A DNA stretch of 64,000 bases from Cryobacterium flavum (GTDB lineage: Bacteria; Actinomycetota; Actinomycetes; Actinomycetales; Microbacteriaceae). Made by a program: the position numbers and the translations under genes. Location: NCBI RefSeq assembly GCF_900103805.1, contig NZ_FNIB01000007.1, positions 186,001 through 250,000 on the forward strand. The letters are read 5' to 3'. The notes beneath the pieces were generated by a model that was given only the letters and a program-made list of their open reading frames with translations, was not told the origin of the DNA and ran no database searches. This document shows positions 1 through 9,107 of this stretch, piece by piece (position 1 is the stretch's first letter; each line of letters opens with the position of its first letter).

Positions 1-182
1 GTGCTCGTGGGGTCGAGCCAGATCGCGCTCCGGCCGCTGCCGACGTCGGCGGAATCGGTCCAGGTGAACACAAAACTTTCGCGCCGGCGCAGCTTGGTAC
101 TGATCACGATCTGCAAGTGCATGAGGGCGCGATCGTCGAAGGTGATCACGATGCCCGGATTGCCGTAAAGCAATGTACCCAT
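1..182 (-). CDS. Small conserved actinobacterial protein (DUF7882-like), C-terminus cut by window edge
   Basis: The reverse strand reads MGTLLYGNPGIVITFDDRAL and continues open to the window edge, so only about the first 60 residues are present. The start is well supported by a GAGGAGGTGC ribosome binding site a few bases upstream. The N-terminus resembles the short conserved proteins of about 100 residues, common in Microbacteriaceae, that carry a DUF and are sometimes mis-annotated as ATP-dependent DNA ligase. No catalytic motif is visible and I do not assign a function. It is divergent from rpsO, so the roughly 200 bases between them must hold both promoters. Confidence 0.6.
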   Translation of the reverse strand, partial: MGTLLYGNPGIVITFDDRALMHLQIVISTKLRRRESFVFTWTDSADVGSGRSAIWLDPTS

Positions 183-292
183 ACGTGCACCTCCTCGATT
201 ATTCCACCACTGTAGCGGTAGCCGGGGGAGGGGACAGACCCGCTCATCGCCGACAATTCCCGCAGCGTGACCGCGTCGGCCGACCACTCTGC

Positions 293-298
293 TAAAGT
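293..298 (+). promoter_or_regulatory. Candidate -10 box of rpsO
   Basis: TAAAGT lies 91 bases before the rpsO start and matches the actinobacterial TANNNT -10 pattern. No convincing -35 hexamer is seen 17 bases upstream. The predicted leader of about 85 bases is long enough for the S15 autoregulatory structures known in other bacteria, but I could not fold it reliably. Confidence 0.35.
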
Positions 299-388
299 AT
301 GAAGGTTGCCGTTCAACGGCCGCGGATAAAGAGAGCTCAGGCATTTGGCCAAGGGCACCGCGCAGTGAGAGAAAGGGGATCCCACTTT

Positions 389-658
389 ATGGCACTCGAA
401 CCAGATGCTAAGAAGGCGATCATCGAAAAGTACGCTACCCACCCAGGCGACACCGGGTCCCCGGAAGTTCAGATTGCAATGCTCACGCAACGCATTCTCG
501 ACCTCACCGAGCACCTGAAAGAGCACAAGCACGACCACCACTCACGTCGTGGCCTGCTTCTCATGGTTGGTCAGCGTCGCCGTCTGCTCGGTTACCTGTC
601 GGACATCGACATCACTCGGTACCGCACACTGATCGGCAGCCTCGGCCTGCGTCGCTAA
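389..658 (+). CDS. rpsO: 30S ribosomal protein S15
   Basis: This 89-residue protein matches the usual length and sequence of bacterial uS15, the primary protein that binds the 16S rRNA central domain and joins the small-subunit platform to helices of 23S rRNA. Diagnostic stretches are [16 protein letters not shown] near residue 20, [15 protein letters not shown] in the middle and the C-terminal [12 protein letters not shown]. An upstream in-frame extension exists, but the ATG at 389 is preceded by GAAAGGGG and gives the family start. In actinobacteria rpsO lies just ahead of pnp. Here four accessory genes separate the two. Confidence 0.98.
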   Translation: MALEPDAKKAIIEKYATHPGDTGSPEVQIAMLTQRILDLTEHLKEHKHDHHSRRGLLLMVGQRRRLLGYLSDIDITRYRTLIGSLGLRR

Positions 659-715
659 TTACCGTGCAGCTCAACTGCACGTAGCGAAGCAGCGTTGACA
701 ACGCGAACTTCTTCT

Positions 716-750
716 CAACGGGCCGTCACCTTGTAGGTGGCGGCCCGTTG
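716..750 (+). terminator. Terminator hairpin after rpsO
   Basis: A 15-base-pair stem with one G-T wobble (CAACGGGCCGTCACC paired with GGTGGCGGCCCGTTG) and a TTGTA loop lies 57 bases after the rpsO stop. A long T-tract is lacking, as is common in high-GC actinobacteria. Confidence 0.8.
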
Positions 751-756
751 TGTATA

Positions 757-790
757 CCCGAATGCAACACTCAAGGAGCGTGCATTCGGG
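757..790. repeat. 10-bp inverted repeat in the rpsO-permease intergenic region
   Basis: CCCGAATGCA and TGCATTCGGG are perfect inverted arms separated by 14 bases, directly after the rpsO terminator. It could be a second terminator or a protein-binding site. The remaining 230 bases to the permease hold no gene I would support; the one short open frame there lacks a convincing ribosome binding site. Confidence 0.5.
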
Positions 791-1019
791 CGTGACGACT
801 GGGGCTACCCGCTCGCACTGGGCAATTTGCGTCAAACGGGCAGCGGATCCGACGCCCCCGTGCCCCCGCACCTGCTGTCGGCGGCCGACGAGGCCGTGAC
901 ACTCTGCCCACGCCTGGCGCTCTCCCCTCATGCTGCTCCGCCGCAGCCAAGCGCCAGACGGGGGTAGAACGGGGTTGCTAGCATAAGGGGTTGGCAATAA
1001 CGAACGGATACCACAACGC

Positions 1020-2534
1020 ATGAGTCTCTGGCGCACCAAGAGTATTGAAGATTCGATAGCAGACTCGCTGGAGAAGGGCCACAGCCTTAAACGCACCCTC
1101 GGTACCTGGGACCTCATGATCATGGGTGTCGCCGTGGCCGTCGGAGCGGGAATTTTCTCGGTCGGCGCCAAGGCCGCCGGCAGCTACGCCGGGCCCTCGG
1201 TCACCCTGGCCTTTCTGCTGGCGGCGTTCACCTGCGCGCTGGCGATCATGTGTTACGCCGAATTCGCCTCGGCCGTGCCCGTCGCCGGCTCCGCCTATAC
1301 CTTCACCTACGCCACCCTCGGAGAGTTGCTGGCCTGGATTATCGGCTGGGACCTCATCCTGGAGATGCTCACCGCGGCCGCAGTAATCGCGAAATACTGG
1401 GGTATCTACCTGAGCACAGTGTTCGACCTGGCCGGCTGGAACGTCCCGGCCACGATCCCGGTGCTCGGCCTGGACGTCAGCTGGGGCGCCTTCGTCATCG
1501 TCGCGATCTTCACCACGCTGCTCGTGCTCGGCACCCAGCTGTCGGCCCGGGTCGCGAGCGTGTTCACGATCATCAAGGTCGCCATCGTCGTCTTCGTCAT
1601 TATCGTCGGCGCCTTCTTCATCAACACGGCAAACTACAGCCCGTTCATTCCAGCCGAGGTGCCCACGACGGGCGGCGATGGTGATGTCTGGATGCAGTCC
1701 TTGTTCTCCTTCATGACCGGTGCAGCTCCCGCCCAGTACGGCCTGTTCGGCCTGCTCGCCGGTGCGTCCCTGGTGTTCTTCGCGTTCATCGGTTTCGACG
1801 TCGTGGCCACGAGCGCCGAAGAGGTCAAGAACCCGCAGAAGACTCTGCCGCGTGGCATCTTCGCGGGGCTCGCCATCGTCACGGTGCTCTACCTCGGCGT
1901 GAGTCTCGTGCTCACCGGGATGGTGCCGTACACGGTGCTGGCCGACGACCCGAACGCATCCCTCGCCACGGCCTTCGTCGCTGTCGGTGCCGGCTGGGCT
2001 GCCCAGGTCATCTCTATTGGAATCCTGGTCGGTCTCACGACGGTGATCATGGTGCTGCTGCTCGGCCTCTCCCGGGTGCTGTTCGCGATGAGCCGCGACG
2101 GCCTGCTGCCGCGTTGGCTGAGCGTGACGAGCGAGAAACGCCGCACTCCGGCGCGCATTCAGATTATCTCCGGCGCCGCCGTCGCTGTGATCGCCGGCCT
2201 CACCGACGTGGGTGTGCTCGAAGAAATGATCAATATCGGCACACTGTCGGCATTCGTGCTGGTCAGCATCGCCGTGGTCGTGCTGCGCAAGAAGCGCCCC
2301 GACCTGCCGCGCGCCTTCAAGGTACCGTTTTCACCGGTGCTCCCGATTCTCTCTGCCGTGCTGTGCATCTGGTTGATGCTGAATCTCACGACCCTCACCT
2401 GGGTGCGTTTCGCGGTCTGGTTGGTCGTGGGCTTCATCGTGTACTTCGCTTACGGACGCAGCCACTCCGTGCTCGGCATCAAGCAGCGTGCGGCCGCCAG
2501 TAACACTCCGGTCGACTCCTCCAAGCCGCTATAG
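1020..2534 (+). CDS. APC-superfamily amino acid permease
   Basis: A 504-residue polytopic membrane protein with about twelve hydrophobic segments. The first helix carries the APC signature LMIMGVAVAVGAGIFS around residues 31-46, and the loop FDVVATSAEEVKNPQKTLPR near residue 265 is typical of the YfnA/CAT-like cationic amino-acid transporter branch. It should import amino acids by proton symport or exchange at the cytoplasmic membrane; the substrate cannot be read from sequence. No ideal ribosome binding site precedes the ATG. The next gene starts about 80-90 bases downstream on the same strand, so co-transcription is possible. Confidence 0.9.
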   Translation: MSLWRTKSIEDSIADSLEKGHSLKRTLGTWDLMIMGVAVAVGAGIFSVGAKAAGSYAGPSVTLAFLLAAFTCALAIMCYAEFASAVPVAGSAYTFTYATLGELLAWIIGWDLILEMLTAAAVIAKYWGIYLSTVFDLAGWNVPATIPVLGLDVSWGAFVIVAIFTTLLVLGTQLSARVASVFTIIKVAIVVFVIIVGAFFINTANYSPFIPAEVPTTGGDGDVWMQSLFSFMTGAAPAQYGLFGLLAGASLVFFAFIGFDVVATSAEEVKNPQKTLPRGIFAGLAIVTVLYLGVSLVLTGMVPYTVLADDPNASLATAFVAVGAGWAAQVISIGILVGLTTVIMVLLLGLSRVLFAMSRDGLLPRWLSVTSEKRRTPARIQIISGAAVAVIAGLTDVGVLEEMINIGTLSAFVLVSIAVVVLRKKRPDLPRAFKVPFSPVLPILSAVLCIWLMLNLTTLTWVRFAVWLVVGFIVYFAYGRSHSVLGIKQRAAASNTPVDSSKPL

Positions 2535-2612
2535 GATACAAACTGCCCCTATAGTTGGAGTGCGTCGGCAATATGTTCTCGCTCGGCCAGAAGTTCCACC
2601 AACGACGGCAGG

Positions 2613-3332
2613 ATGTCTATCATGAGCAACCCGATCGACACGAAACCGAGCGTCGTACTGTTCAGCGGCTTGGCGACTCAGAAGGCCCTCGAGGCCGAAA
2701 TCTTCGCCGCGTTCACGACTGAAACAGGCATAGCGATCGATGCCCACTTCGACCCGACCACCGAACTGCAACGCCGCTTCGCGGCCGGCGAGCGGCCGGA
2801 CATTGTCATCGTCGCTACCCCGGCCCTCGCGAGTCTGGCGGCCGACGGTGTCATCGACCCCTCAACCGTCGTCCCCCTGGTGACGACCGGCATCGGAATC
2901 GGCGTGGCCGACGGTGCCGACAAACCCGATATCTCTACCGTGCCGGCGCTCACCAGCGCACTGCGCAACGCCCGTTCGGTCGCCTACTCTCAGGCCGGTC
3001 AGAGCGGCATCTACTTTCGCACCCTGATCGAGCGACTCGGCATAGCCGCTGAAGTGGATGCCAGAGCCACGCCACTCGCGAAGGGGTTTACCGGCGTGGC
3101 CGTCCGTGACGGCCGTGCTGATCTCGCGGTGCAGCAGCTCAGCGAGCTCGCCTTCGTGCCCGGAATTGCCATTGTCGGACCATTCCCCGACGAGGTCCAA
3201 CACCTCACCGAATTCGCAGCAGCCCTGAGCAACGCGGCGGCGGCGAAGCCGGAGGCGCTGGCGTTGCTGGAATTCTTGAACGGTGACGTCGCCCGCGCCG
3301 CCTACGAACGTAGCGGTCTTCGCGCCGTTTAG
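2613..3332 (+). CDS. Molybdate-binding (ModA)-like periplasmic-binding fold protein without signal peptide
   Basis: The 239-residue protein has the ModA-type type-2 binding fold: VVLFSGLATQKALEAE at the N-terminus, IVIVATPALASLAADG in the first lobe and YSQAGQSGIYFRTLIERLG at the start of the second. Classical ModA proteins are exported lipoproteins, yet the N-terminus here (MSIMSNPIDTKPS) has no hydrophobic stretch or lipobox. No ModB or ModC transporter genes are adjacent. A second ATG nine bases downstream is equally possible. It precedes hydroxypyruvate isomerase by 43 bases, suggesting an operon. It may be a cytosolic small-molecule binder rather than a transport component. Confidence 0.75.
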   Translation: MSIMSNPIDTKPSVVLFSGLATQKALEAEIFAAFTTETGIAIDAHFDPTTELQRRFAAGERPDIVIVATPALASLAADGVIDPSTVVPLVTTGIGIGVADGADKPDISTVPALTSALRNARSVAYSQAGQSGIYFRTLIERLGIAAEVDARATPLAKGFTGVAVRDGRADLAVQQLSELAFVPGIAIVGPFPDEVQHLTEFAAALSNAAAAKPEALALLEFLNGDVARAAYERSGLRAV

Positions 3333-3375
3333 TGGCAAGTTGCATCCGCAGATGACTGTCGACGGAGAACAAACC

Positions 3376-4173
3376 ATGCGCGAACTCATTCCGCTCCGCC
3401 TGGACGCGAACCTCAAATGGCTCTTCACGGAACGACCGTTTCTGGAACGCTTCGATGCCGCGGCCGCGGCCGGTTTCGCCGGCGTCGAATACGCGAACCC
3501 CTACGACTTTCCACTCGCGCAGTTGCGCCGGTGCTTGGCGGACGCCGGGTTGCACCAGGTGCTGATCAATACGCCAGCGGGTGCGAGCTGCTCTCTGACG
3601 AGGTTCGGCTACGCCTGCCTGCCTGACGCGGTTGGCGAATTCCGCGATGGCATCTCCCGATCCTTGGAATACGCCACTGGTCTCGGTGCGACGCGCATCC
3701 ACGTCATGGGCGGCCTCGTGCCCGAGGGTGTGCGGTGGGATCGCGCATTCGCGACCTATGTCACCAACCTGGCCTGGGCGGCCGAGCAGGCGGCGTCGAC
3801 CGACGTCATCCTCGTGCTCGAAGCTTTGAATCAGGGAGATGCTCCCGGATTCGTGCTCGAGTCCGTAGAGCAGGCCGCTTCGGTCGTTGAAGCCATCGGC
3901 AGCGAGTCCCTCGGAATCCTCTATGACGTCTACCACGCCCAGGTGCAGCAGGGCGATGTGATCAGCCGCCTGCGCAATCTCTTTCAGCACGTTGCCCACG
4001 TGCAGATCGCCGACCCGCCCAGCCGGACTGAGCCGGGCACCGGCGAGATCGGCTGGAATTCGTTCTTTGCCGAACTGCGCACTCTTCGTTATGACGGATG
4101 GATCGGCCTGGAGTATCGGCCAGCCAAGGAGACCGTCGCTGGCCTGGCCTGGCGTGATGCCTTTACGATCTGA
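3376..4173 (+). CDS. hyi: Hydroxypyruvate isomerase-like TIM-barrel protein
   Basis: This 265-residue xylose-isomerase-like TIM barrel resembles Hyi, which interconverts hydroxypyruvate and tartronate semialdehyde in glyoxylate metabolism. Family hallmarks are LEALNQGDAPGF with a metal-ligand Glu, YDVYHAQVQQGD, the strand QIADPPSRTEPGTGEIGW and the C-terminal GLEYRP Glu. The ATG at 3376 was chosen because GGAG lies eight bases upstream; ATGs at 3283 and 3352 in the same frame lack this. No glyoxylate carboligase or tartronate semialdehyde reductase is nearby, so the real substrate may be another small keto sugar. Its 3' end overlaps the convergent downstream gene by 11 bases. Confidence 0.85.
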   Translation: MRELIPLRLDANLKWLFTERPFLERFDAAAAAGFAGVEYANPYDFPLAQLRRCLADAGLHQVLINTPAGASCSLTRFGYACLPDAVGEFRDGISRSLEYATGLGATRIHVMGGLVPEGVRWDRAFATYVTNLAWAAEQAASTDVILVLEALNQGDAPGFVLESVEQAASVVEAIGSESLGILYDVYHAQVQQGDVISRLRNLFQHVAHVQIADPPSRTEPGTGEIGWNSFFAELRTLRYDGWIGLEYRPAKETVAGLAWRDAFTI

Positions 4174-5362
4174 TCGCCTGCAGTTCGTGCTGAATTATGA
4201 GGGCCAGTTGCCGCAGGAGCACGATGTCAGTATCCGCACGACTGCGTGGTTTTGGGTCGAACACGCACAGAATTCCGATTCGTTCACCCGATGGTGATTC
4301 GATCGGAAAACCCGCGAAAAATCGCATGAACGGCGGACCCGTTACGTAGGGCTTGCCGCGAAAACGCTCGTCTGTCTCGGTATCGCCCACGACGAGTGCT
4401 CCCGGCTGGATAACGACCGTCGCCGACATTGAATCGGATCTCGCCGGATTGACACCCGTGGGCCCAACACTTGCCACCACTCGCAACCCGGAATGGTCGC
4501 GAAGCACGAAGGCCGCGGACTCGGTACCGAAGGACTGTTGCGCCAACGCGAGGACAGGATCATAGCGGGTCTCTCGCAGGTGTGATTCCACACCGGCTTC
4601 GACTTCGGGCGGCGCTGTGATCTGCACCGGACTGACCATGTTCGACCCGTGGCGGTCGCGGACCAGATCGAGTCGAGCGGCCATTTCGTCGGCGAGAAAC
4701 TCTCCCCATAACCGGTAATCCGTCGAATTAAGGTACCGGCCCGAGACTATGAAGGCGTTATCGGTCAGGGGAAGATAGACCGAATGCGGCACGGTTCGGC
4801 AGACCCGTTCCGTCCGCACGTTCAGCCGTCGTGCGTGCGTGTTGGCGACGGAACCCAACAGGCTATCAAATACGGGGACCGTTCGAATCGGCTGAATGCC
4901 CATGACGTAGATGTTCGTGCTGTCGAGAGTGTCCCGCTCCAGGGACCGGAGCAGTCGGCCCATGTTTCGTTCCCACGACTTTTCCGAGGTGAGCGTCACC
5001 GCGTCGTTGACACCGACGAAGACGACGACCGCCTGGAACCGGCCCAGGGCGTGTCCCGCCAGCAGATTCGGAAGTCCTTCCAGACTCCCAAAAGGGTCGG
5101 CGACCAGCGTCACGTCGGCACCGCACCCCGTTCGAGCCGATAGCGCACGGGCCAGTGACCCGGGAAGGGCAAGGTCGTGGCTGCTGACGCCCCAGCCCGA
5201 AGCCGGGCCGCTGCCGAGAATGAGCACACGATCGCTGTTGGCCCCGGGTGCGTGCGCCTCGGGGGTGCCGGTGGGGCGCGGAACGCTCGCGCTGTCCTGG
5301 CGAATGAATTCCATCCAGGCGCGCATGATTCCGACAACCAGCAGTCGTCTGAGTCCCTGCAC
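4163..5362 (-). CDS. SGNH-hydrolase-like domain fused to a C-terminal GAF domain
   Basis: A 399-residue two-domain protein. Residues about 45-235 look like an SGNH hydrolase fold: block I LILGSGPASGWG at 48-58 and block III VFVGVND at 114-120. Residues about 258-396 form a GAF sensor domain, ending in the typical strand pair FFAGFPIESPSGERIGILCVF. The GDS serine of block I reads G-S-G, and the usual C-terminal DxxH box reads STDYRLWGEF with no histidine, so hydrolase activity is doubtful. I used the GTG at 5362; an ATG at 5326 is possible. It is convergent with hyi and divergent from pnp. Confidence 0.75.
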   Translation of the reverse strand: MQGLRRLLVVGIMRAWMEFIRQDSASVPRPTGTPEAHAPGANSDRVLILGSGPASGWGVSSHDLALPGSLARALSARTGCGADVTLVADPFGSLEGLPNLLAGHALGRFQAVVVFVGVNDAVTLTSEKSWERNMGRLLRSLERDTLDSTNIYVMGIQPIRTVPVFDSLLGSVANTHARRLNVRTERVCRTVPHSVYLPLTDNAFIVSGRYLNSTDYRLWGEFLADEMAARLDLVRDRHGSNMVSPVQITAPPEVEAGVESHLRETRYDPVLALAQQSFGTESAAFVLRDHSGLRVVASVGPTGVNPARSDSMSATVVIQPGALVVGDTETDERFRGKPYVTGPPFMRFFAGFPIESPSGERIGILCVFDPKPRSRADTDIVLLRQLALIIQHELQAIRS

Positions 5363-5742
5363 CGTCGCACCCTCATTTCAGTCCCTATCACTCTGCCCGA
5401 GACTCCGACCGTGCCCGCCGACTTGGTGGCACCAGTTCGGGGTCGATTCTGTGTCTGATAAGCTTGGTGTCGGTCCTTCTTCGGAAGCGGTCGAGCAACC
5501 GGAGCGCAACTGGCAGGAAGCTGGTCCTCGGTGGTGGTTTCCCAGACTCGCGTATTTCAGGCGCGCAGCTTCTGGTGAATTTCTACTGGTGGCCAGCAAA
5601 ACGACAGTGTTTACACAGAGATTGTTGAAACGCGGCTTAGTCCTGCCTGGTCGAGCTCCTCGTCCCACTCGCCTGTCATACGGGCACGCGAGCCTTCGTC
5701 GCCAGCATGGCGAGAAGCAAACTTAAAGGAGAAAACCCCCAC
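5363..5742. other. Intergenic region upstream of pnp
   Basis: About 380 bases between the SGNH-GAF start and pnp. Only the pnp ribosome binding site AAAGGAG at 5725-5731 is clear. Open frames here are short or antisense and have no supporting start signals. It must carry two divergent promoters and possibly a pnp leader, which in other bacteria is an autoregulatory RNase III/PNPase target. Confidence 0.4.
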
Positions 5743-8031
5743 ATGGAGGGTCCAGAAATCACGTTCGCCGAAACCGTTATCGATAACGGCAAGTACGGCA
5801 AGCGCACCATCCGCTTTGAAACCGGGCGTCTCGCCCAGCAGGCGCAGGGTTCTGCCGCCGCCTACATTGACGAAGAGACGATGCTGCTCTCCGCCACGAG
5901 CGTCAGCAAGCAGCCGAAGGACAACTTCGACTTCTTCCCGCTCACTATCGACGTTGAAGAGCGTATGTACGCCGCCGGTCGCATCCCGGGCAGCTTCTTC
6001 CGTCGTGAAGGTCGTCCCTCGACCGACGCGATCCTCACCTGCCGCCTGATCGACCGCCCGCTGCGCCCGTCTTTCGTCGACGGTCTCCGCAACGAGATCC
6101 AGGTCGTCATCACCGTTCTGGCCATCGAGCCCGACGAACTGTACGACGTGCTCGCGATCAACGCGGCCTCCATGTCGACCCAGCTCGCCGGCCTGCCGTT
6201 CTCCGGACCGATCGGTGGCGTTCGCGTTGCCCTCATTCCCGACGAGAACGGTGGCGGCCAGTGGGTTGCCTTCCCGAAGCACTCGCAGCTGGATGATGCC
6301 GTGTTCAGCATGGTCGTCGCCGGCCGCGTTGTAACGGACGCCGCCGGAGTGCAGGACGTCGCGATCATGATGATCGAGGCCGAAGCCACCGACGCCGCCT
6401 GGAACCTGATCAAGGGTGGCGCCATCGCGCCGAACGAAGCGGTCGTTGCCCAGGGCATCGAGGCTTCCAAGCCCTTCATCAAGCAGCTCGTCTTCGCGCA
6501 GCAGCAGGTAGCGGATGCCGCCGCCAAGCCCACCGCGGACTTCGCCCTGTTCCCGCCCTACCAGCCGGCCACCTACGACGCCGTCGCGGCGCTGTCGTAC
6601 GACCAGCTGGGGACGGTCTACACGATCGCCGACAAGGTCGAACGTCAGAACGCCGACGACGCGCTCAAGGCATCCGTCAAGACCGCCATCGCGGCCAAGG
6701 TCGACGCCGGCGAGCTCGACGCGAGCGCCAACAACCAGGTCAACGCGGCCTACAAGTCGGTCACCAAGCTCGTTGTGCGCTCACGCGTGCTCAACGAGGG
6801 CATCCGCATCGACGGTCGTGGGCTGGCAGACATCCGTCCGCTCGACGCCGAGGTTGCGGTCATCCCACGCGTACACGGCTCGGCCATCTTCCAGCGCGGC
6901 GAAACCCAGATCCTGGGCGTCACCACCTTGAACATGCTCAAGCTCGAGCAGTCGATCGACTCGCTGAGCCCGGTCACCAAGAAGCGCTACATGCACAACT
7001 ACAACTTCCCGCCCTACTCGACCGGTGAAACCGGTCGCGTCGGAACGCCGAAGCGTCGCGAGATCGGCCACGGAGCGCTCGCTGAGCGTGCCCTGGTTCC
7101 CGTGCTGCCGACGCGTGAGGAATTCCCCTACGCCATCCGTCAGGTTTCCGAGGCGCTCAGCTCCAACGGATCCACCTCGATGGGTTCCGTCTGCGCCTCC
7201 ACCCTGTCCCTGCTGAACGCCGGAGTGCCGCTGCGCGCCCCGGTCGCCGGTATCGCCATGGGCCTGATCAGCGACACCGTCGACGGTCAGACCCGTTATG
7301 CGGCACTAACCGACATCCTCGGCGCCGAAGACGCCCTCGGCGACATGGACTTCAAGGTCGCCGGCACGAGCGAATTCATCACCGCGATCCAGCTCGACAC
7401 CAAGCTCGACGGCATCCCCGCCTCGGTTTTGGCCGGCGCGCTGACGCAGGCGAAGGATGCCCGCACCACGATCCTCTCCGTGCTGAACGCGGCGATCGAC
7501 GCTCCCGACGAGATGGCGCCCACCGCGCCGCGCGTCATCAGCGTGCAGATCCCCGTTGACAAGATCGGCGAGCTGATCGGCCCGAAGGGCAAGACGATCA
7601 ACTCGATCCAGGACACCACCGGTGCCGACATCTCGATCGAGGAAGACGGCACCGTGTACATCGGTGCCGTTGATGGACCGTCGGCTGAGGCCGCACGCGC
7701 CCAGGTCAACGCCATCGCGAACCCGACCAACCCCGAGGTTGGCGAGCAGTTCCTCGGAACCGTCGTCAAGATCGCCGCGTTCGGTGCCTTCGTTTCTCTG
7801 CTCCCGGGCAAGGACGGTCTGCTGCACATCTCTGAGGTGCGTAAACTTGCTGGTGGCAAGCGCGTGGAGAACGTCGAAGACGTGCTCGGCGTCGGCCAGA
7901 AGGTTCTCGTGGAAATCACGAAGATTGATGACCGTGGAAAGCTCTCGCTCGCCCCGGTACTCGAAGAGGCTGCTGACACCGAGGGTCGCGCTGCGGCCTC
8001 CGACAGCACAGACGCTTCGACCGAGGTCTAG
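5743..8031 (+). CDS. pnp: Polyribonucleotide nucleotidyltransferase (PNPase, GpsI)
   Basis: This 762-residue phosphorolytic 3'-5' exoribonuclease has two RNase PH-like domains, the second with the active-site stretch [19 protein letters not shown] near residue 527, then a KH domain ([16 protein letters not shown]) and a C-terminal S1 domain from about residue 665 ([20 protein letters not shown]). It degrades and tails mRNA and in actinobacteria may also synthesise ppGpp-like nucleotides (GpsI), though that is not visible here. The ATG at 5743 follows AAAGGAG at the right spacing; an upstream in-frame ATG is less likely. The tail after S1 is short and Thr/Asp-rich. Confidence 0.98.
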   Translation: MEGPEITFAETVIDNGKYGKRTIRFETGRLAQQAQGSAAAYIDEETMLLSATSVSKQPKDNFDFFPLTIDVEERMYAAGRIPGSFFRREGRPSTDAILTCRLIDRPLRPSFVDGLRNEIQVVITVLAIEPDELYDVLAINAASMSTQLAGLPFSGPIGGVRVALIPDENGGGQWVAFPKHSQLDDAVFSMVVAGRVVTDAAGVQDVAIMMIEAEATDAAWNLIKGGAIAPNEAVVAQGIEASKPFIKQLVFAQQQVADAAAKPTADFALFPPYQPATYDAVAALSYDQLGTVYTIADKVERQNADDALKASVKTAIAAKVDAGELDASANNQVNAAYKSVTKLVVRSRVLNEGIRIDGRGLADIRPLDAEVAVIPRVHGSAIFQRGETQILGVTTLNMLKLEQSIDSLSPVTKKRYMHNYNFPPYSTGETGRVGTPKRREIGHGALAERALVPVLPTREEFPYAIRQVSEALSSNGSTSMGSVCASTLSLLNAGVPLRAPVAGIAMGLISDTVDGQTRYAALTDILGAEDALGDMDFKVAGTSEFITAIQLDTKLDGIPASVLAGALTQAKDARTTILSVLNAAIDAPDEMAPTAPRVISVQIPVDKIGELIGPKGKTINSIQDTTGADISIEEDGTVYIGAVDGPSAEAARAQVNAIANPTNPEVGEQFLGTVVKIAAFGAFVSLLPGKDGLLHISEVRKLAGGKRVENVEDVLGVGQKVLVEITKIDDRGKLSLAPVLEEAADTEGRAAASDSTDASTEV

Positions 8032-8096
8032 TACTTACGAAGACCGGTCCCAATAGATCTCCCGATCACCTCTCGCCAGGTCGGTCGGGTAGACGG

Positions 8097-8130
8097 AAGG
8101 CCCGCACTGCTTGCAGTGCGGGCCTTTTCG
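8097..8130 (+). terminator. Rho-independent terminator after pnp
   Basis: A perfect 13-base-pair stem, AAGGCCCGCACTG paired with CAGTGCGGGCCTT around a CTTG loop, is followed by TT and lies 65 bases downstream of the pnp stop. Confidence 0.9.
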
Positions 8131-8198
8131 CGCGCGGCCCGAATCTGAGTCGTTGACAACGCCTTGCGGGGTCTGATGACCGGGTCTACTTTCGCGGC

Positions 8199-9056
8199 AT
8201 GACAAATCAACGATTAGTTTTACGATTCCTGCAACGCCTCGGTGCCGTCGCTGTACTCACGGGCGCCCTGCTCGCTGGCGCGGTGAGCGCCCCGGCACTG
8301 GCTGAGACCAATTCCGGTCCCGCAGCCTCGGTTGGCGCATCCGCTCCCGGCTATGTCGCCCTGGGCGACTCATTCACCTCTGGTCAGGGCGCGCCGCCGT
8401 ACATGTTCGACGGCACCGCTTGCCTGCGTTCCAAGCGGGCGAGCTACCCGATCTTCTCGGCCGTAATCAGCCCCTATCGACTTGTGTCGAATAATGCCTG
8501 TTCCGGGGCCAGCACAGCGGATATCCCGGCTCAACTTCTCGGAGTGAGCCCCAGTACCGCCCTCGTCACCCTCACCGTTGGCGGCATCGATGCCGGCTCC
8601 AACGTCGTGTTGGCGGCCTGTGCGCCCGACCCGGCCAGTCCGGTTTGCCTCGGTGCAATCAACAACAGCGTGGCTCAGCTGAGCGTTCTCGCTCCCAAGC
8701 TCGTGGGCACGTATGGCCTGGTAGCGGCAACGCTGCCGCAGGCGAAGATCGCGGTCTTGAGCTACCCGCGCCAGTTCAAGCCCGGATTCTCCCAGCTGGG
8801 CGATGTACTCAATGGGGCCACAGACGCGCTGAACACGGTGATTGCCGGATCCGTCGCTGCGATGGCGATCCCGCGCATCCGCTTCGTTGATGCCTCGCAG
8901 GAATTCGCCGCGCACGGTGTAGGTTCGCGAGTACCATACTTCGCGTTTGATCCGCTGAACCCATTCGCGTCGGCCAACTTTCACCCGAACGCCCTCGGCA
9001 ACAGCCTCGGCTACGCGCGTGCCCTCGTGAATGACGGGCTGCTGCGCCGCAGGTGA
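8199..9056 (+). CDS. Secreted SGNH/GDSL-family esterase or lipase
   Basis: A 285-residue exported hydrolase of the Streptomyces-type SEST/GDSL family. A Sec signal peptide spans about residues 1-35, with a hydrophobic core and APALAE cleavage region. Block I is GDSFTSGQGA with nucleophile Ser58, and block V is NFHPNALG with His262. Block III reads TVGGIDAG, where the family has GGND; the oxyanion-hole Asn is replaced by Ile130. Paired cysteines near block I and in the middle would form disulfides outside the cell. The ribosome binding site is weak. It stands alone between the pnp terminator and the ArsR gene. Confidence 0.85.
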   Translation: MTNQRLVLRFLQRLGAVAVLTGALLAGAVSAPALAETNSGPAASVGASAPGYVALGDSFTSGQGAPPYMFDGTACLRSKRASYPIFSAVISPYRLVSNNACSGASTADIPAQLLGVSPSTALVTLTVGGIDAGSNVVLAACAPDPASPVCLGAINNSVAQLSVLAPKLVGTYGLVAATLPQAKIAVLSYPRQFKPGFSQLGDVLNGATDALNTVIAGSVAAMAIPRIRFVDASQEFAAHGVGSRVPYFAFDPLNPFASANFHPNALGNSLGYARALVNDGLLRRR

Positions 9057-9072
9057 GAGCGGCCCTATCTAG

Positions 9073-9101
9073 TTGAAAGAATCATAAGGTAACGATATAC
9101 T
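9073..9101 (+). promoter_or_regulatory. Promoter of the ArsR gene, predicted leaderless transcript
   Basis: TTGAAA at 9073-9078 and TATACT at 9096-9101 are separated by exactly 17 bases, close to the SigA consensus. The first base of the downstream GTG start is seven bases after the -10 box, so transcription should begin at or next to the start codon and no ribosome binding site is present. Confidence 0.75.
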
Positions 9102-9107
9102 AAACTT

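Noticed and set aside
737..967. A 76-codon open frame between rpsO and the permease
   Set aside because: It starts inside the rpsO terminator, has no ribosome binding site and no conserved segments.
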